64,000 nucleotides of DNA from Labrys sp. KNU-23 (GCF_008330945.1 NZ_CP043489.1:2243501-2307500); one strand, 5' to 3'. Numbered from the stretch's first letter, positions 1 to 7,829 are shown. Translations and numbers: made by a program. Notes: generated by a model not told the origin, from the sequence alone.

Positions 1-132
1 GTCTCCGTCAGAACGCAAGGTGTTTCGGACCGCAAACTTCTTTGCCATCCGGCCGACGGATTTTCCTGGCACTGCCGTTCAAGCAGAGTCTTTCGCGCCG
101 ACTGACCGCGCGATCTGTCCCAGGAGATGCCC

Positions 133-591
133 ATGATCGGCCGTACGATCCTTGCCTTGATGCTGGCCCTGCCGGCTGCCGCCGCCATGGCACAGACGGC
201 GCAACCTGCACCGGCCCAGCCATCCCAGACACCGGCGCCCCAGGTCCCCGCATCCCAGGCCCCTGCCCAATCCACGACACCGGCCAAGGCCGGGCTCAGC
301 CTCGCCGAGTTCCAGGCCCGCCGCGAGAAGGCAATCATGAAGGCGGACAGCGACGGCGACGGCAAGATCAGCCTGGCGGAATGGAGCGCCTTCCAAACCA
401 AGCGGAACGCCAAGACCGAGCCGGCCAAATCCTTCGCCCGGCTTGACGCCAACAAGGACGGCTTTGTCGACAAGGCCGAGCTCGACGCCTTCTTTGCCAA
501 GCGCTTCGCCCGGCTCGATGCCAACAAGGATGGCGCCCTTGCCCGCGATGAACTGCCGGGCCACAAAGCGGCTGCCAAACCGGCGCAATGA
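133..591 (+). CDS. secreted EF-hand calcium-binding protein
   Basis: Predicted exported calcium-binding protein of 152 residues. Residues 1-20 form a short hydrophobic, Ala-rich signal peptide ending near AMA. A Pro/Ala/Gln-rich linker (about 22-52) follows, then three EF-hand loops at 72-83 (DSDGDGKISLAE), 105-116 (DANKDGFVDKAE) and 129-140 (DANKDGALARDE), each with acidic or Asn ligands at loop positions 1, 3 and 5 and Glu at 12. The ATG at 133 is preferred over the one at 127 because AGGAG at 122-126 abuts 127 but lies 6 nt before 133. The gene sits 44 nt before an ECF sigma gene, so it may be co-transcribed with it or controlled by it (inference). Its partner is unknown. Confidence 0.85.
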   Translation: MIGRTILALMLALPAAAAMAQTAQPAPAQPSQTPAPQVPASQAPAQSTTPAKAGLSLAEFQARREKAIMKADSDGDGKISLAEWSAFQTKRNAKTEPAKSFARLDANKDGFVDKAELDAFFAKRFARLDANKDGALARDELPGHKAAAKPAQ

Positions 592-635
592 TGCGGGACC
601 ATGGCCCTCGATGAGTCCCGGGAGCGCGCCTGGCC

Positions 636-1181
636 ATGCTGTCCGATCCAGACGAGGAATTGGTGCGCCGGATCGGGGCAGGCGACGATGCCGCCATGCA
701 GGCCCTGGTCTCGCGCAAACTGCCGCGACTGCTCGCCCTTGCCCGCCGCATGTTGGGCGATGTCACGGAGGCCGAGGATGTCGCACAGGAGACCTTCCTG
801 CGGATCTGGCGCAACGCCGCGCGCTGGCGCCCCGGCGCAGCCCGGTTCGACACCTGGATCCACCGTGTTGCGCTCAATCTCTGCTATGACCGCCTGCGCC
901 GCCGCAGGGAATGGACGGGCCTCGATCTACCCGAACTGGTCGCTCCCCCGGACCATCCACCGGCAAGCGGGATGGAGGAGGCGAGCGACCATGTCGAGCG
1001 AGCCCTGCAGGCCATCGCACCGCGGCAGCGCGAAGCTATCGTCCTGACCTACTATCAGGCGATGTCCAATATCGAGGCCGCTGCAGCCATGGAAGTCAGC
1101 GTCGAAGCGCTGGAGAGCCTGCTTGCACGCGGACGCCGTTCTCTGCAGTCGCTCCTGATCAGGAAGGCCGATCATGACTGA
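636..1181 (+). CDS. ECF-type RNA polymerase sigma factor
   Basis: Alternative sigma factor of the extracytoplasmic function class, 181 residues, a normal length. Sigma region 2 spans about 20-90, with the conserved EDVAQETFLRIW segment at 47-58 and the -10-recognition helix around FDTWIHRVALN. Region 4 spans about 119-175, with a helix-turn-helix near 143-169. The stop overlaps the next gene by 8 nt, which indicates translational coupling to a membrane protein, the classic sigma/anti-sigma arrangement. The stimulus is not evident, but the EF-hand and metal-sensor-like neighbours point to an envelope or metal signal (inference). The Shine-Dalgarno is weak (GGGAG about 12 nt upstream). Confidence 0.92.
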   Translation: MLSDPDEELVRRIGAGDDAAMQALVSRKLPRLLALARRMLGDVTEAEDVAQETFLRIWRNAARWRPGAARFDTWIHRVALNLCYDRLRRRREWTGLDLPELVAPPDHPPASGMEEASDHVERALQAIAPRQREAIVLTYYQAMSNIEAAAAMEVSVEALESLLARGRRSLQSLLIRKADHD

Positions 1182-1962
1182 AGCTCCCTTCGCGATGAGT
1201 GCAGAGCGTTTTGCGGCCCTCGCCGCCGCCTATGGCGCGGTGATGGAGGCATGGCCCGAACCCGAGCGCAGTGCCGGGCGCTCCTTCGCGCTGACCCCGC
1301 AAGGGCGGCATATTCTCGCGAGGGCCGGCCGCCTCGACCTGGCCCTGCGCAGCATCGAGGGGCATGGCTGCATACGCATCGCGTCCGAAGGACGTGGCAA
1401 TGCCACCCCCCTCCCCCCCAGGGCCCGGCCGCGGTCGGCCTCCCGCACCGCCTCGCGGCACCGGCCCGCCGATCCCGTTCGGATAAGCTGGAAGCCCTCT
1501 TGTCAGGGAGTGGTTCCCATGCCCGATAGGCCTGTACCGATGGATGCCAGGCGCTTTGCCGCCCTTGCCGACAACTATGGCAGCCGCCTGCAGCACTGGC
1601 CGGAAGCCGAACGGGCCGCGGCGATGGCATTCGCATCGAGCTCCGAGGGGGAGGCCATCCTGCAGGCCGCCGCCCAACTCGACACCATGCTGGATCGTTA
1701 TGCGGTATCGCCTCCGACCGCCGATCTCCATGCGCGAATCGTGGCGGCCGGGACCGCCAGCATGGCGCCCCGCCGGCGAGCACGCCGCTGGTGGCTCGGC
1801 CTCGGCCTGGCGGGTGCCGGCTTTGCCGGCGCGCTGGCCGGAACCCTGGCAATCGCCATGCTCGATACGTCGGCAAGGACGGAGCATGGCGGCCTGGGAG
1901 CGACAATCACGGCTTTCGGCGATGCCGGACCCGAGACGGATATCAGCGAGGAAGGATCGTGA
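1174..1962 (+). CDS. duplicated anti-sigma-like membrane protein, probable frameshift
   Basis: As read, one 262-residue protein made of two related copies. Copy 1 (residues about 8-60, with RFAALAAAYG and WPEPER) resembles copy 2 (about 123-175, with RFAALADNYG and WPEAER). Only copy 2 continues into a single membrane segment at about 206-230 (WWLGLGLAGAGFAG...). The ATG at 1519, with GGGAG upstream, would start copy 2 alone as a 147-residue protein. Between the copies lies a C6-T-C7 tract at 1406-1419. Past it, another frame reads a segment like the copy-2 continuation (L..R[IL].AA) and stops at 1529, overlapping the 1519 start. Two separate genes with a frameshift are therefore likely. The position after an ECF sigma gene suggests an anti-sigma role. 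No named family is recognised. Confidence 0.6.
   Translation: MTEAPFAMSAERFAALAAAYGAVMEAWPEPERSAGRSFALTPQGRHILARAGRLDLALRSIEGHGCIRIASEGRGNATPLPPRARPRSASRTASRHRPADPVRISWKPSCQGVVPMPDRPVPMDARRFAALADNYGSRLQHWPEAERAAAMAFASSSEGEAILQAAAQLDTMLDRYAVSPPTADLHARIVAAGTASMAPRRRARRWWLGLGLAGAGFAGALAGTLAIAMLDTSARTEHGGLGATITAFGDAGPETDISEEGS
1406..1419 (+). other. poly-C tract C6-T-C7 inside coding region
   Basis: Two adjacent cytosine runs (six C, one T, seven C) at the junction between the two copies of the duplicated membrane-protein gene. One extra C here would move translation into the frame that ends at 1529 and leave copy 2 to start at 1519. This could be a sequencing slip, a fixed frameshift or a slipped-strand phase switch. 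Confidence 0.6.
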
Positions 1963-1964
1963 TC

Positions 1965-2420
1965 ATGGCCGGCTCGCGCATCCCCCTGATCGTCTCGATC
2001 GCCCTCAACATCTTCCTGGCCGGGGCGATCGCCGGCGGCATCGCCTGGTTCGAAGCCCGCAGGTCCATGCCACGCGCCTCGCTGCAGGCCCTCGGCAACC
2101 AGCTACCGGCACCGGAACGCGATGCCTTCTACAAGACCCTGCGCGAGGCCCGCCATCAAGCCCGCCAGACCATCCTCGACGGACAGCAGGCCCGGCGCGA
2201 CGCTGCCGCTTTGCTGCGGCAGCCGACACTGGATGCCCAGGCCCTGCTCGCGGCCCTGGAGCGCGCCCGCACGGCCGACGCTGCCATGCGGGCTGGACTG
2301 GAACAACGCATCGTCGAATTCGCGGCTGCGAGTTCGCCCGCCGATCGCGCCATCCTGGCCGAAGGGCTGAGCCGCTATATCCACGCGCCACCGCCACCGC
2401 CGAAGAAATCCGCTCAATAG
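1965..2420 (+). CDS. periplasmic heavy-metal-sensor-like membrane protein
   Basis: 151-residue protein with an N-terminal membrane anchor (about 7-27) and a helical extracytoplasmic domain rich in Arg, Ala and Gln. This resembles the CnrR/Spy-like metal-resistance sensor fold (AFYKTLREARHQAR, followed by paired helices), and it ends in a Pro/Lys tail. The ATG at 1965 follows the upstream stop by 2 nt and is preceded by GAGGAAGG. A GTG at 1959 is an alternative start. In CnrYXH-type systems such a protein helps control an ECF sigma factor, and the gene order here (sigma, membrane anti-sigma-like, periplasmic sensor-like) fits that model. The ligand is unknown; no clear His/Met metal site stands out. 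Confidence 0.7.
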   Translation: MAGSRIPLIVSIALNIFLAGAIAGGIAWFEARRSMPRASLQALGNQLPAPERDAFYKTLREARHQARQTILDGQQARRDAAALLRQPTLDAQALLAALERARTADAAMRAGLEQRIVEFAAASSPADRAILAEGLSRYIHAPPPPPKKSAQ

Positions 2421-2503
2421 CGACGGATTTCCCTGCGGACTGCGTTCAAGCTCACAGGAGGCCGTGCCGGCCTTCCGCAAGCAGTATCCGGTGGAGTTCC
2501 ATC

Positions 2504-2800
2504 ATGAAGCGTATCATTCAAATTGCCGCCATCGCCACGCTCGGCCTGCCGGGCCTGGCCGCTACGACGACAGGCGCCTCGGCCATGCCGCTGGCTGCCC
2601 CCGCTCCGACCTCGGCGCCCTTGGTGCAGCAGGTGGCCTGGGGCTGCGGCCCGGGCTGGCGTCCCAACATCTGGGGGCGCTGCGTGCCGCAATATCCGGT
2701 CTACAGCTATGGCTGGAGCCGCCCCATCTATTATTACGGCTGGGGCGGGGGTTACGGCTGGCATCGCCCCTATTACAGGCATCCCTGGCATCGCTGGTAG
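2504..2800 (+). CDS. small secreted GCG-type Tyr/Trp-rich protein
   Basis: 98-residue exported protein. Residues 1-28 form a signal peptide ending near GASAMP. The mature part holds the motif WGCGPGWRPNIWGRCVP (about 46-62), followed by a Tyr/Trp/Gly/His/Pro-rich tail (YYYGWGGGYGWH, YYRHPWHRW). This matches the small rhizobial proteins that carry a GCG..(C/W)RPN.WG.C segment before low-complexity repeats. Function is unknown, with an envelope location inferred. Start: ATG 2504 with GGTGGAG about 7 nt upstream. It lies 83 nt after the sensor-like gene and may belong to the same unit. Confidence 0.75.
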   Translation: MKRIIQIAAIATLGLPGLAATTTGASAMPLAAPAPTSAPLVQQVAWGCGPGWRPNIWGRCVPQYPVYSYGWSRPIYYYGWGGGYGWHRPYYRHPWHRW

Positions 2801-2941
2801 GCCGAGCTGCGACAGGCTGATCGCTCAAAGCACCGGGTTCGGAAGCGGATCCGGTGCTCCAAATCCTGCCGCCACATCCCATTTTCCGAAAATGGCGCTC
2901 GCTTTTCGGCGCCATGCTCCCGGCCGTAGCCCGCTCACCGC

Positions 2942-3580
2942 TCAGTCGTGGCCGTGCTTGCCGTGATGCCCATGTTCATGGTCGTGCCCACAGCCGCAAG
3001 CCTCGCCATGATCGTGGCGATGGTGGCCGTGATCGTGATCGTGCTTATGCCCGTGATCATGGCGATGATGGTCGTGGTTGTGGTTGTGGTTGTGGTCGTG
3101 GCCGTGATGATGGCCATGATCGTGTCCATGATCGTGGCCATGCGCGTCGTGGCCGTGATCCCCGCCCTCCGGCTGGAACGGCCCTTCGATCGCCACGACC
3201 TTGGCACCGAGCCCTTTGAGGAGATCGGCGATCGCAGCATCCTGGCGGATGCGCAGCCATTTCGTCCCGATTTCGGTTTCGCGATGGCGGTCGCCGAGAT
3301 GCCAGGCCAGCCGCATCAGGTGCAGGGGATCGCGGCCCTTGATCTCGAGCAAGGGCTCGGCCTCGGCCACGATCTCGATCAGCCGGCCGTCCTCCAGCCT
3401 GTAGGCATCGCCATGGGCGAGCGCCGGCGCCTCGGGGAGATCGAGCAGGATATCGAGGCCGCCCACCGTCTGCACCACGCCCTGTCGCTGGCAGCGATCC
3501 TCGAAGGTCAGCACGACACTGTCAACAATGGACTTGGCCTCGACCTCGGGGGCCGGCACGAAGGAATGGGCGTGAAGCAT
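2942..3580 (-). CDS. ureE: urease accessory protein UreE with long His-rich tail
   Basis: Nickel metallochaperone of 212 residues. The N-terminal UreE domain (about 1-75) and central metal-binding domain (about 76-145, with HLMRLAWHLGDRH) are followed by a tail from about 146 to the end. The tail contains over 30 His residues alternating with Asp, Gly and Asn, plus CGCG. UreE delivers Ni to apo-urease through UreFGD. His-rich tails are known in the family, but this one is long. The start at 3580 (MLHAHSF) is preferred because AGGA sits about 8 nt upstream; an in-frame ATG at 3595 is possible. No ureABC or other ure genes are within the window, so the gene is detached from the urease operon here. 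Confidence 0.9.
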   Translation of the reverse strand: MLHAHSFVPAPEVEAKSIVDSVVLTFEDRCQRQGVVQTVGGLDILLDLPEAPALAHGDAYRLEDGRLIEIVAEAEPLLEIKGRDPLHLMRLAWHLGDRHRETEIGTKWLRIRQDAAIADLLKGLGAKVVAIEGPFQPEGGDHGHDAHGHDHGHDHGHHHGHDHNHNHNHDHHRHDHGHKHDHDHGHHRHDHGEACGCGHDHEHGHHGKHGHD

Positions 3581-3773
3581 GGATGTTTCCTGCAAGGGTG
3601 TTCACTGCCTCATATAGACTGCTTCGCGCCGATGTGCAGGCGAGAAATCGCCGCCCGGCGGGCGGACGATGGCGGCTCCAGTCCCAGGCAGGGCTTCCAG
3701 GCAAACGTTGGGGATCCTGCGGGGGCCTCCTACTGGCACCCATGGCGCGATCGTGAAGGCCCTGCCGAGATGC

Positions 3774-4031
3774 TCAGGCTGCGTCGCGCTTTACGAGGCA
3801 GTCGCCCTCCCGCAGGACTCGCTCGGTCGACGGCGGATATTTGGCCAGCAGGGCGGCAGGACGGATCGGCCTGCGCACCAGCTCGCCCCCGCAATTGGGA
3901 CAGGTGCCGCCAAAGACACCCGCCGCGCAGTCGGCGCAGAAGGTGCATTCGAAGGTGCAGATCATCGCCTCGCGCGCGTCGGGGAGCAGATCCTTGTCGC
4001 AACATTCGCAATTGGGGCGCAGTTTCAGCAT
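3774..4031 (-). CDS. DUF1272 zinc-ribbon-like small protein
   Basis: 85-residue protein with eight ordered cysteines: CECC near 8-11, CTFECTFCADC near 25-35, and CPNCGGELVRRP near 45-56. This matches the DUF1272 family, small proteins opening with (M)LxLRPNCECCD and predicted to bind zinc. The Shine-Dalgarno GAGGTG lies 4 nt before the ATG at 4031. It is a monocistronic-looking gene upstream of ureE on the same strand with about 190 nt between. Molecular function is not established. Family assignment is secure from the Cys pattern and the motif PIRPAALLAKYP. Confidence 0.88.
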   Translation of the reverse strand: MLKLRPNCECCDKDLLPDAREAMICTFECTFCADCAAGVFGGTCPNCGGELVRRPIRPAALLAKYPPSTERVLREGDCLVKRDAA

Positions 4032-4215
4032 GATTCACCTCGAAGGACGGCGGGGAACCACGCCATCTTGCGCGATCGGGCGATCAAGACAAGCCCGATC
4101 GAGAATCGACACCCCCCCCCCTTGAAACCGCCGGAACCCGCACCAAATCATGGATTGTGCAGGCCCGGACGGGATGCACATGTCAGCTCCGGCCAGATGG
4201 CGGAGCGTTTTCCAC

Positions 4216-4242
4216 GGCTTGTCGCTTCAAAGGAGGATAGCC
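4216..4242 (+). promoter_or_regulatory. ROSE-like RNA thermometer hairpin
   Basis: Immediately upstream of the Hsp20 ATG, GGCT (4216-4219) pairs with AGCC (4239-4242). Inside, TCGCTT (4222-4227) faces the Shine-Dalgarno AGGAGG (4231-4236) across a CAA loop, with G-U and mismatched pairs. The motif U(U/C)GCU opposite an imperfectly paired SD is the hallmark of ROSE elements that open on heating in rhizobial small heat-shock genes. The full upstream ROSE fold would extend into about 4150-4215. Confidence 0.6.
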
Positions 4243-4704
4243 ATGCGTCAGTTTGATTTTTCGCCCCTTTACCGTTCCACCGTTGGTTTCGACCGCCTGT
4301 TTTCGGCGCTCGATCAGGTTGCCGGCATCGATACTTCGGCCACCACCTACCCGCCCTACAATATCGAGCGCACCTCGGATAACACCTATCGCATCTCGGT
4401 TGCCGTCGCCGGCTTTGCCGAGAACGACATCGCCATCGAAGTGAAGGAGAATGCCCTCACCATTCGCGGCGAGAAGTCCGAGAGCAAGGAAGCCGGCAAG
4501 GGCGAGATCCTGCATCAGGGTATCGCCGCCAGGGCTTTCGAGCGCCGTTTCCAGCTCGCCGATTATGTCCAGGTGACCGGCGCCAGTCTCGAGAACGGCC
4601 TGCTCCATGTCGACCTTGTCAGAGAGATCCCGGAGGCCAAGAAGCCCCGGCTGATCCCGATCAATGGTTCTGCTCCCCGGCAGGTTGAAGCCAAGGCTGC
4701 CTAA
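4243..4704 (+). CDS. small heat shock protein, Hsp20/IbpA family
   Basis: 153-residue ATP-independent chaperone that holds unfolding proteins. The N-terminus MRQFDFSPLYRSTVGFDRLF is typical of IbpA-like class A rhizobial Hsps. The alpha-crystallin domain spans about 35-130 (YNIERTSDNTYRI... VAVAGF... LTIRGEK... FERRFQLADYV), and the C-terminal RLIPI gives the I/V-x-I oligomerisation motif. The start at 4243 is fixed by AGGAGG 6 nt upstream. It is probably heat-regulated through the ROSE-like hairpin covering that SD. The transcript ends at a strong intrinsic terminator 27 nt downstream. Confidence 0.92.
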   Translation: MRQFDFSPLYRSTVGFDRLFSALDQVAGIDTSATTYPPYNIERTSDNTYRISVAVAGFAENDIAIEVKENALTIRGEKSESKEAGKGEILHQGIAARAFERRFQLADYVQVTGASLENGLLHVDLVREIPEAKKPRLIPINGSAPRQVEAKAA

Positions 4705-4730
4705 GCCAACAGGATAGAATGGAAAGTCAG

Positions 4731-4758
4731 GGCGCCCCGGGAAACCGGGGCGCCTTTT
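4731..4758 (+). terminator. intrinsic terminator after hsp20
   Basis: A perfect 10-bp GC stem GGCGCCCCGG / CCGGGGCGCC (4731-4740 and 4745-4754) with a GAAA tetraloop, followed by TTTT (4755-4758). It lies 27 nt after the Hsp20 stop and may also insulate the convergent gene ending at 4774. Confidence 0.9.
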
Positions 4759-4773
4759 GCGTTGGGTGCTTCC

Positions 4774-5256
4774 TCAGCAGCCCGGCGCAATCTGGCGGTA
4801 GCGGCACCAGCCCGGCGTCAGCTGCCCGTTCGAATTGAGGGGGTAGGCATACCGCCCGGGCGTTCGCAGCGCCGGGGTCGGCACGGTGAGCGGGACGATG
4901 CGGGGCACCGGCTTGATCTCCGTCTTCTGCAACGGAGGCATCGGCCGCAGGGCCTGCCGTGCCGGCAGCGCCGCGCCGCTCCCCCGGAGCGGCACCACCG
5001 CGACGATCTTGCCGCTCTGGTCGTCGACGGTCACGCGTACGCGCCGACGCTTGGCGTCGACGGCGGCGGCATAATAGAAATTGAGGTCATGGGTCACGCC
5101 GCCGATGCCGGAATAGCCGGCCTGCGTCATCACCCGGATCGCGGCCTTCGGCGTCAGCGCATCGGCGAGCGCCTGCGTGGCCACGGCCAGGGGCACAAGC
5201 ACCAGAACGGCCCCGACCAGCAGGCGTGGCAGCGCGGTCGTCTTGCTCAAGGCCAT
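4774..5256 (-). CDS. secreted PepSY-like hypothetical protein
   Basis: 160-residue exported protein. The signal peptide (about 1-32, LLVGAVLVLVPLAVATQALA) is followed by one PepSY-like unit (about 35-85: helix AIRVMTQAGYSGIG, then strands ending VTVDDQSGKIVAV). A Pro-rich segment and a C-terminal tail with two Cys (GWCRYRQIAPGC) complete it. PepSY domains often act as protease inhibitors or binding modules, but the role here is unknown. Start at 5256 is chosen because AGGAG lies 8 nt upstream and the signal peptide begins cleanly. It is 71 nt downstream of obgE on the same strand. Confidence 0.6.
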   Translation of the reverse strand: MALSKTTALPRLLVGAVLVLVPLAVATQALADALTPKAAIRVMTQAGYSGIGGVTHDLNFYYAAAVDAKRRRVRVTVDDQSGKIVAVVPLRGSGAALPARQALRPMPPLQKTEIKPVPRIVPLTVPTPALRTPGRYAYPLNSNGQLTPGWCRYRQIAPGC

Positions 5257-5327
5257 CTCCTCAACTCCTGTGCCCATCCCCACCATCTCAACGCCGATCA
5301 GGGCTGCCAGGTTCACAACGATCTGGC

Positions 5328-6377
5328 TCAGGGTTGCCAGGTATTGTTCTTCTCCAAAACCGGCTTTTCGATGATGTCATCGGCCGCCTTGGCCGCGCCG
5401 ATCACCTCGAAAAGCTGGCGCAGCGCCTCCTGTACGCCCGAACCGGCAATGGAAGACAGAACGATCGGTGTCTTCTTCGCCGCCCTCTTCAGCCGCGCCA
5501 CCTGCTCCTTGAGCAGTTCGGGCGAGAGCGAATCCGTCTTCGACAGCGCCACGATCTCCGGCTTGGTGGCCAGATCCCCGCCATAGGCTGCGAGCTCGTT
5601 GCGAATGACCTTGTAGGCCTTGCCGGCATGCTCGCAGGTGCCGTCGACCAGATGCAGCAGCACGCGGCAGCGCTCGACATGGCCGAGGAAGCGATCGCCG
5701 AGGCCGTGCCCTTCATGCGCGCCCTCGATCAGGCCGGGAATGTCGGCAAGCACGAATTCGCGCCCATCCACCCGGACGACGCCGAGGCCGGGATAGAGCG
5801 TGGTGAAGGGATAGTCGGCGATCTTGGGCTTGGCCGCCGTCACCGTGGCCAGGAAGGTCGACTTGCCGGCATTGGGCAGGCCGACGAGGCCGGCATCGGC
5901 GATCAGCTTGAGGCGCAGCCAGATCGTCTTCTCCTCGCCCGGCAGGCCGGGATTGGCACGGCGCGGCGCCTGGTTGGTCGAGGTCTTGAAATAGGCATTG
6001 CCGAAGCCGCCATTGCCGCCCTTGCAGATCAAGGCGCGCTGGCCGACCTCGGTGAAGTCGGCGATCATGGTCTCGCCGTCCTCCTCATAGACCTGGGTAC
6101 CGACTGGCACCTTCAGCACCACGTCGGCCGAGTTGGCACCGGTGCGGTTGCGCCCCATGCCATGGGTGCCGACGCGTGCCTTGAAATGCTGCTGGTAGCG
6201 ATAGTCGATCAGCGTATTGAGGCCGTCGACGCATTCGGCCACGACCGAGCCGCCCCGACCGCCATCGCCACCGTCGGGTCCGCCGAATTCGATGAATTTT
6301 TCACGCCGGAACGAGACGGCGCCCGCGCCGCCGTCGCCGGCTTTGACATAGATCTTGGCTTGATCGAGAAACTTCAT
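5328..6377 (-). CDS. obgE: Obg family GTPase
   Basis: 349-residue ribosome-associated GTPase required for 50S assembly and stress control. The Gly-rich Obg fold (1-158, with GDGGAGAVSFRREK and GGDGGRGGSV) precedes the G domain, which has G1 GLPNAGKS, G3 DIPGLIEGAHEG, G4 LSKTD and G5 SSIAG. The length is normal and the protein is complete. In many bacteria obgE follows rplU-rpmA; those genes are absent here, and the 427 nt upstream hold no gene. Confidence 0.97.
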   Translation of the reverse strand: MKFLDQAKIYVKAGDGGAGAVSFRREKFIEFGGPDGGDGGRGGSVVAECVDGLNTLIDYRYQQHFKARVGTHGMGRNRTGANSADVVLKVPVGTQVYEEDGETMIADFTEVGQRALICKGGNGGFGNAYFKTSTNQAPRRANPGLPGEEKTIWLRLKLIADAGLVGLPNAGKSTFLATVTAAKPKIADYPFTTLYPGLGVVRVDGREFVLADIPGLIEGAHEGHGLGDRFLGHVERCRVLLHLVDGTCEHAGKAYKVIRNELAAYGGDLATKPEIVALSKTDSLSPELLKEQVARLKRAAKKTPIVLSSIAGSGVQEALRQLFEVIGAAKAADDIIEKPVLEKNNTWQP

Positions 6378-6804
6378 GGCTCGGCTCTATTTCCAATGGA
6401 AGATGGTCAAGCCAGATCCGAAACGAGGTCTCTCGGCCAATTCTCCCGTCGCGCAAGCCGAAAGGCCCACGCTCACACTGTCGATGCTGTCACGCTGATG
6501 GCGCTGACATAGTGCGTTTGTGGAAAAAAAGCGAGGGATTTCATATCGCCGCCTTCCCTTGCCCGACTCTGGGCAATTGGCCCGCTTTGGATTGGCCCCG
6601 ATACCCCGGCTTGCACGTCTGCCATCGCCCAGGCGCCAATGATTACGGGAAATACACTTGCAACCAACCCGGCATGTCCCCACATTCCTCACGCGGGCCG
6701 GGCCCCTCTGACGTCGCGCTTGATGCGCACGTGATGTCGGACCGCTGAAAAAGGGCCCGCTAGCTGACATTGAAGCGGGCGACTGGGAGATTAGGTTGCC
6801 GATC
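6378..6804. other. intergenic region, obgE / Tim44-like gene
   Basis: About 430 nt between divergent genes. I see no convincing coding sequence or RNA gene. GCCCGCT near 6750 pairs with AGCGGGC near 6780 across a 12-nt loop just before the + strand gene, a possible leader hairpin. Promoters for both genes must lie here, but no clear -35/-10 pair is readable. Confidence 0.5.
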
Positions 6805-7812
6805 ATGCGCTTCACCAAGACCCGACTATTCGCCGTTGTGGCCAGCCTGTTCGTGGCGGCGACGCTGGTATCAACCGATTTCGCCGAGGCCCGCCGCGGC
6901 GGCAGCATCGGCAGCCGTGGCGCGCGCACCTATGATTCCGTGCCGGCCACCCGCACCGCGCCGGACCAGGCTGCCCCGGTCCAGCGTTCGATGACGCCCA
7001 ATCCCGGTCCGAGCGCGACACAACCCGCCTCACCGCTGGCGCAAGGCGCCGCGCAGCAGCGGCCCGGCCTGTTCGGCGGCGCCGGCGGCCTGATGCGTGG
7101 CCTGCTGGTCGGCGGCCTGATCGGCGCGTTGCTGGGCTATGGCTTCGGCGGGCTCGCCGGCATGCTCGGCTTCCTGCTGCAGGCTGCCCTGATCGCGGTG
7201 ATCGCCTTCTTCGCCATCTCCTGGTGGCGTTCGCGCCGCACGCCGGCGACTGCGACGGCAGGCGGGCCGCAGATGTCGCGCGGATTCGGCTTTGACAGCC
7301 AGGGCCTGGGCAATCAGGGCCTGAACCGCGAGGCGCAAGCGACCACGAGCGGCCGCACCGGTTTCTTCGGCCTGTCGTCCCCGGCGGGGGCCAGCCCTGC
7401 TCGTGGCGAGGCCTTGGAGACCACCCAGGCCGACCTCGACACCTTCGAGCACCGGCTGACCGAGGTCCAGGATGCCTTCGCCAAGGAGGATCACGCCGCC
7501 CTGCGCCGCCTGACGACGCCCGAAATCGTGTCCTACTTCTCCGAGGAGCTGGCCGACAACGCCAAGCGCGGCGTCCGCAACGACGTGCGCGATACGCGCC
7601 TGCTCCAGGCCGACATTGCCGAAGCCTGGCGCGAAGGTGATGAGGATTATGCCAGCGCCGCCTTCCGTTACCAGTCGGTCGATGTCCTCAGAGATCGCAC
7701 CACTGGCGCGATCGTCGAAGGCAAGGACGAGCCCAGTGAAACGACCGAGATCTGGACCTTCGTTCGGCGTCGGGGCGAAGACTGGAAGCTCTCCGCAATC
7801 CAGGAGGCATGA
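6805..7812 (+). CDS. Tim44-like domain membrane protein
   Basis: 335-residue protein. An N-terminal signal/anchor (about 1-28) precedes a low-complexity Arg/Ser/Pro/Gln region. A Gly-rich hydrophobic segment (about 90-145: LLVGGLIGALLGYGFGG ... IAVIAFFAISWW) suggests one or two membrane spans. The C-terminal Tim44/MRPL45-like domain (about 210-335: DTFEHRLTEVQDAFAKED ... EIWTFVRRRGEDWKLSAIQ) has an NTF2-like fold. Bacterial homologues are inner-membrane proteins of unknown role related to mitochondrial import Tim44. ATG 6805 is listed; a TTG at 6796 with GGGAG 6 nt upstream is an equally spaced alternative. Confidence 0.88.
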   Translation: MRFTKTRLFAVVASLFVAATLVSTDFAEARRGGSIGSRGARTYDSVPATRTAPDQAAPVQRSMTPNPGPSATQPASPLAQGAAQQRPGLFGGAGGLMRGLLVGGLIGALLGYGFGGLAGMLGFLLQAALIAVIAFFAISWWRSRRTPATATAGGPQMSRGFGFDSQGLGNQGLNREAQATTSGRTGFFGLSSPAGASPARGEALETTQADLDTFEHRLTEVQDAFAKEDHAALRRLTTPEIVSYFSEELADNAKRGVRNDVRDTRLLQADIAEAWREGDEDYASAAFRYQSVDVLRDRTTGAIVEGKDEPSETTEIWTFVRRRGEDWKLSAIQEA

Positions 7813-7829
7813 GCGGAAACTGGGTTTCG

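Noticed and set aside
2828..2857. AGCACCGG...CCGGTGCT inverted repeat after the small secreted protein gene
   Set aside because: An 8-bp stem with a 14-nt loop and no U tract; too weak to call a terminator.
2950..3160. Short tandem DNA repeats that could look like a CRISPR or VNTR
   Set aside because: They are codon-level repeats of His/Asp/Gly/Asn in the ureE tail, with no spacers or regular unit length. No CRISPR array or cas gene is present.
5226..6512. 428-codon open frame on the + strand
   Set aside because: It is antisense to obgE and part of the PepSY-like gene; product is low-complexity and has no homology signature.
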